From NCBI GenBank assembly GCA_040954595.2, contig CM082579.2, positions 5,394,001 through 5,458,000 on the forward strand: a DNA stretch of 64,000 nucleotides. The letters run 5' to 3'. A program made the position numbers and the translations under genes. The notes below the pieces were generated by a model. That model worked only from the letters and a program-made list of their open reading frames with translations. It was not told the origin of the DNA and ran no database searches. The number at the start of each line of letters is the position of its first letter. Position 1 is the first letter of the stretch. Positions 48,079-64,000 of this stretch are shown piece by piece. This DNA is from Balanoglossus misakiensis (taxonomy: Eukaryota; Hemichordata).

Positions 48079-49409
48079 TGCTCAGGCCTGAAAGCGACAG
48101 AAAGCTATCATGAAAAACTCCGTACAGTTTTTAAAGTTTGGGTTTAGGTGTTGTACATCAGACGCTTATATTTGACGAGAGAAAACGATGTACCGGTGTC
48201 TTCAGTTTGCAAACACTACCTTTACCCCGGAAGTAATCCATTTCAGTGTTTGCGACACTGTGTAACGACAACAGAAGTATTAATTTTAATCTTAAAAGGC
48301 GTAACTTGTGTATACTTTTAATGCACTGGCCACAATTTCTTTAAGTTTGAATTGCAATTAATTACTTTGTTTAGTAAAATACTATCCAAACAATACGATT
48401 TACTGTAACACTAACCCTCATGGCCGTACAACTTCGGCCCTGCGCAGACACGCCCACTTTCATGTGCTTGCATCAACCGGAACACCGGGTGATATTTTTT
48501 CGACAGCTGCTAATCGTAAAGTGTTCAACACGTCTGTGTTGGATGCATGAGTAGTAATTCAGTTTCTTCGTGCCTGGCAGATAGTTAGAAACTGACCGAC
48601 GGGTGAGTAAAAATTGACAAATGAAAATGATAAACACGGCACGAAAGCCTGTCAGCAGGGTGTCAGGTGCCATGTGCTGCTGCAGCTCAATAGCTCGAGG
48701 TTTTGTTGTAAGTGGACGGCAAAACTGGTTTAGCCGTCTAACCACAAAAAAGGCTAAACCTCCAGCAACTGAACTGCAGCTAGAATGTGAAGAGATGCCA
48801 TTGCCAGCTTGTTCACGTCTCAACTTGAACCTAACGTGTCACTTTCTCTAAACACCTGTTTTAGGAATGCACAAAGTAATTGACCAATCAGAAGTGCCAA
48901 AGTCCAAAACAAAAGACAATAATGCATAGTGGTGGACAGGTTGATTGTGGGATATACCATCCCTTGTCTACCACCATGCCTTTGCATTTGTCTGCATTTC
49001 AATTTCTATTTTTATCTGGCGTGCTGTAACCCTCATCAGTGTCATTTCCCATGATACCTTGCAGCTTTGCAGTGTTCCATTAGAAACTTCAAGTTCTACA
49101 AAGTGATCATGCAAGTTGTTGATAAATACATACTTTAAACTTTAAATTAAGCAGGAGCATAGCAGGACAGAGGAAGCAGTGATGTTCAAAATGTGATTGG
49201 TAGAAAGGTTGATTATAAAGCCATATGGATCATAAATTGATTACAACATGTATTGAAGCGGCAATGCCCTCCCTATGATCCTAAATATGCCCTATTTTCC
49301 AATACACATTACCAACCAATCTGATTAAAATCAGATGTAGGGAACGACGACGTCTTTTACTTACGCGGTACGGTTATGATTCTCCTTGTTTATTAATATA
49401 TATCTGTAG
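48079..49409. promoter_or_regulatory. Head-to-head promoter region of NUDCD2 and LARS1
   Basis: Only 1338 bases separate the two start codons, so the genes probably share a regulatory region. An ETS-type CCCCGGAAGT lies at 48225-48234, about 150 bases from the NUDCD2 ATG, as is common in housekeeping promoters. A good donor CGG|GTGAGT at 48603 and an acceptor ending at 49409 could define a LARS1 5' UTR exon ending at 48602 and an intron of about 0.8 kb. No TATA box is apparent. Transcription starts are not determined. Confidence 0.45.
48645..48815. repeat. Imperfect inverted repeat (large hairpin)
   Basis: The two halves around about 48731 are imperfect inverse copies. Examples are tgctgctgcagctcaat against the inverse of actgaactgcagctag, gaggtttt against aaacctc, and gtggacggcaaaactgg against the inverse of ggtttagccgtctaaccac. 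The two strands consequently encode look-alike frames (CSSIA/CSSVA, LTTKKA/LTTKPR, TELQ/IELQ). It is probably a decayed MITE. Confidence 0.6.
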
Positions 49410-49416
49410 GTACACA

Positions 49417-60518
<11,102 letters not shown>

Positions 60519-62089
60519 AAAGAAATGCAGATGCCAGAAAATTAACCAGCACTCAATTGAAAAACACAACTTTATCCAATTACCCTCATGCCCTTTGTAA
60601 TAGTTTATGAAAAGAAAAGTTGTTTTCAGCTTAAAGCAGACATGTAACCAGAACTTCATTCTGATTGGTTGTAAACTTTCGTCAATTTTGATTTTCTGTA
60701 AATTCCATCATTTCAGTGTTTGATGTTTTGGTCACTCTTACTAACTTTTTAAGTTGATGTATTCGGTCAACAGACAGTGCATATACAGTATTTTTGACGC
60801 AACATTACAGGTTTAAGATGGTTTCATGCCTAAGTTTACCAAGAAAATACGAAACTGGAATACAATCCTGATCATATTATGAAATTAAAAACAAGCCATG
60901 ACTAATTATGCTCAATGGGTATGTGGATTTAATCCATTCAATCAGAATGTAGTGACATTATGATGCATTGCGTGCACACTTAAATTTTTTTGTCAGCTAT
61001 CAAGGAAGGAATTTGAACAACGCAGGTGCTTCAGATTTTGATAACTTTCCTGTAAAATGAACTGAATGTTTTAATGTTAAAGCCAATGCAATTAAAATGG
61101 TCCTGTAAAGATGCTAGTACATTGTATGTGTGTAATTTTCTGTTGGTGACGTTTGGGGGCGCTCTTCATCTGCCATACTGATTACTGTCAAAATGAATGC
61201 TTTCAAAGTGATAAAAGTCTCCACTTCTTTTAATTAATCCAATGATTTGACCCCATGCACTTTGGGGGAAAAACAGGATTTACTAGGGAGATGAAGTCCA
61301 CAAAAAGTTGCCTCAGATCTTAAGCATTTTGGGTAACTGATCTGTGTGTGCTGAGTCAAGACAAGAATGTTGACAGAAGATGAAGAATTATACTTGCATC
61401 CCATTACTTCAGTTTGATATAAAGGATAATGCGTTTGTGTTTAATAGGAAAAACCACTTTCCCTGGGAAGTAGAAGACTACTTAATGCCAGGAAAATATC
61501 GACAAGGATTAATTAAACCTTTTCTTGTAAAATTTTGCCCACTGAAAGTCCTGCCTTTGACAGCTCTCTGACAATGGAATGAACCACAATAACTGTCTGA
61601 ATTCGCATTACATGTTAAATATTTGTCGGACATGAGTGCAATTATGTTACCATGGTTATGAAGGCAAAAGCCCCAGGCACATGTTTAGTAAAGTTCCTTC
61701 TAATAGAGAAACTCAGCTTAATGTTAATTGAGCTATATTTTTCATACAAATTCAACAGAACCAAAAAAATCCATTCATTTGCTATGATGAATACATGTAG
61801 TTTCTATATATGACACAAAATTCATGTCCAACAAATATTGGTTTCCACGACAACATTTTCTTGCACGTACAGTCCTTGCCTTTCACATAATTTCTTACTA
61901 GACGTAGCAAGAATTCGTTTATAGTTTAGATCGTTTGATTCTTTTTTTTCAGTGTTTTGTAGTTTCAACGTCTTTACGTGTAAGTTTTGTGTTTACGCGA
62001 CTGGCAGTGTTTAGCCAGAGTGCACCTTCGTTGGGAACCTGACCCCCCTATCACCATGCAAATCTTAGTTTCGACCACCTTAAATTGAT
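60519..62089 (+). other. LARS1 3' UTR and downstream spacer
   Basis: No coding gene was found. ATTAAA at 61091-61096 is a candidate polyadenylation signal about 570 bases after the stop. A 63-codon frame at 61380-61571 has no recognisable features. Confidence 0.45.
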
Positions 62090-62184
62090 TATGGCGGCCA
62101 TTCCCAACAATAGTCAGCGAGCGTGAACGGTGGTGTGTACATCGTTCGGAAAGGGGTCTTCAATAGGATTACAGGAGAGATACC
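62090..62184 (+). promoter_or_regulatory. Possible promoter and non-coding first exon of a gene lying to the right
   Basis: A YY1-like ATGGCGGCC motif sits at about 62092, inside a locally CG-richer stretch. It is followed by a consensus donor GTAAGT starting at 62185 after GAGAGATACC. An ATG in the YY1-like site opens only an 11-codon frame. No downstream coding exon is recognisable before the window ends, so this is an inference from signals alone. Confidence 0.3.
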
Positions 62185-64000
62185 GTAAGTAATCATTTGG
62201 TTTCTCTGTATAGATTGTGCAGTTTCCCAAACGACATGATCCGGGTGTCATATTGTGGGGGCCCGCTAAATATCCAGGTTGAAGATATCGAGGTCCTTTA
62301 GGTTGTCCTGTACACCAAATTCTTCCATGTATGTTACACGACGACGATGAACGCTACGCACAAATCAATGTTTGGCGACTGTCAATAGCAACACGTCGCC
62401 AGTGACTGAATCTGTGTAACCCTACAAAACCACTTCCGTACTAGCAATTAACCGTGCCGTTTGCAGGCGGCGTTTTTCAGAGGGAAAACGAAATTTGAAA
62501 ACGAAAGTGTCTGCTTGGATTGTTATGTAATCTGTAAACTACCCGTAACTGTGGTGACGGAATATGTAAATGACCCGGGTACATGTAAATTATACCAGCA
62601 TTGGATGGCCATGATTTGTAGCAACGCGACTCGAACAAGCCGCCCAAACTTCTGTTTTATGAATTAAACACATACACTCAAATTCTCAAACTTAAGTTAA
62701 TGTTTGTTTGTTTTTAAATCCGTTGATGTGCGAAAAATGTATATTGTACTTCTCTTTTCTTCCCTTACAAAAATATTCTATAGGATTATCTTATAGGACT
62801 ATCCTATAGGATAGTCTTATAAGATTTTGGCACATTTCTTAAAAGAATCCTTTAATTTAAGGGTTCCTGAAGGATTCCTGTGACCTACTTTCTATTCAGC
62901 TGCAGTTTCATGCGCTCATCCGTAGTTTTCCATGCATTGATGATGTCTATGGATGAACTGAGGAGATTGTGCTCAATATATGCATGCGTTCTGTTTATAA
63001 CATATTACTGAACCAGTCGGTGATCAAATGTTTAAAAAATATATCAGTCAAAAAATATTATAAGTGTAAAAAATTTCCTGCTGCCTGGAAAATTTAGAAG
63101 TCAAGTTCACTGTATTGCACTTCAGGGAATGTATCTCTGAGACAAACAATTATACTTACCATGACAATGCTCCAAACCATAGCACTGGTCATGTGATCAA
63201 TAATTATAATTGTCTGGTGGTTTCCATGGTTGTATGTGCATCACTTGCTATGTTGTCGAAATTAACCACTGTTGTTCCGGACGTGCACGTTCAGTGTTTT
63301 ACTAGTAAGGTCTCGAGGAAATGTTCAAGGACTTGCAGGTAATCTTGTAAGTGTATTTTGATGCCTTTTTGTGACTTAATTTGTCACTGTCTGTCATCTT
63401 GCCTTGTATCCAATTAACCACATCTGAGAGCAACAGATCTACAATTTTGGAAGCCTGTAGTGTACTGTACAGTGATTACAGTTCCTTTGAATTGCATGGT
63501 ATGTATGACCCATGGAGTCTTCGATAAAAAATTTAAGGGCATTCAGATAAAATATAATATGAGTATAATGCAGCCACCTTTGTTGGCAATGCCATGAATA
63601 AATGTAGTTGTTGTACCGCTGGGCTTATTGACGTGATAATGATTAATTAATGACTCTGATGAACAGCCGTTATTCACTTCGGATATTGATTATTCAATTC
63701 GAGTATTGATTACTGTGACTGATTTAATTAGATGAGATTTTTATGGTCAGTGAATAAATCAATAAAGAAAATGATTTGCCCTCTTTGTCTGATTGAGAGA
63801 TGTAACAGAAAAGTGCTATGTGGAAATGACAGTTTCAATGGATGATAAATGATTCTGCACTAGAGATGTGTGAAAAGCCTAGCAAATTATTCTCACTATA
63901 CTTGTACACACTACACTGTTGGCTGGTTGTCATATTAAATATTACATACACAAAACTCATACAAAATATAGTAATATAATTGCTGAACTGTTACACATCA
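62185..64000. other. Right-hand flank, no gene recognised
   Basis: Frames of 68-75 codons at 62461 and 63115 show no family features. The only clear structure is the palindrome at 62788-62825. Confidence 0.5.
62788..62825. repeat. Near-perfect 38-bp palindrome
   Basis: The arm ATCTTATAGGACTATCC (62788-62804) pairs with GGATAGTCTTATAAGAT (62809-62825) around TATA. One of the 17 pairs is mismatched (G-T wobble in RNA). The left flank repeats the word TATAGGATTATCT. Confidence 0.9.

Noticed and set aside
48621-48851. 76-codon frame and its minus-strand look-alike in the NUDCD2/LARS1 spacer
   Set aside because: Their mutual similarity comes from the inverted repeat, not from a protein family.

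Overview
This is nuclear DNA from an invertebrate animal, AT-rich, with genes split into many short exons by GT-AG introns of about 0.1-9 kb. There is no operon structure. The four cellular genes resemble their vertebrate orthologues closely. They are a furry (FRY/FRYL) 5' part, CLOCK, NUDCD2 and cytosolic leucyl-tRNA synthetase LARS1. I favour an invertebrate deuterostome (hemichordate or cephalochordate type) or another slowly evolving bilaterian, but the window alone does not settle the phylum.

Layout: (1) 466-15450, minus strand: first eight coding exons of a furry-family gene, which runs off the left edge. (2) 15451-22826: gene-free spacer with a tRNA-derived SINE, a tandem duplication and a small palindromic transposon relic. 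It separates the furry gene from the divergently transcribed CLOCK gene. (3) 22827-32032, plus strand: complete CLOCK coding region, 13 exons and about 742 residues, with bHLH, PAS-A, PAS-B, coiled coil and a Gln-rich tail. (4) 36018-40660, minus strand: a complete Ty3/Gypsy LTR retrotransposon with 186-bp LTRs that look identical, one unbroken gag-pol frame and a 5-bp target duplication. (5) 46045-48078, minus strand: complete NUDCD2, 4 exons and 157 residues. (6) 49417-60518, plus strand: complete LARS1, 23 coding exons and about 1178 residues, head-to-head with NUDCD2 across about 1.3 kb. (7) 60519-64000: LARS1 3' flank, then a possible non-coding first exon of another plus-strand gene near 62090-62184.

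Exon boundaries were read by eye from splice signals, reading phase and similarity to remembered family proteins. Every internal junction of the four genes keeps phase, and the NUDCD2 and LARS1 lengths equal or nearly equal their human counterparts. The genes do unrelated jobs: cell morphology/NDR kinase scaffolding, circadian transcription, HSP90/dynein co-chaperone work and translation. FRYL with CLOCK, and NUDCD2 with LARS1, also share chromosomes in human, which suggests old linkage. I found no wholly novel system. The most notable items are the apparently young intact retroelement, a GC splice donor in NUDCD2, several palindromic elements and a repeat family inside CLOCK introns.
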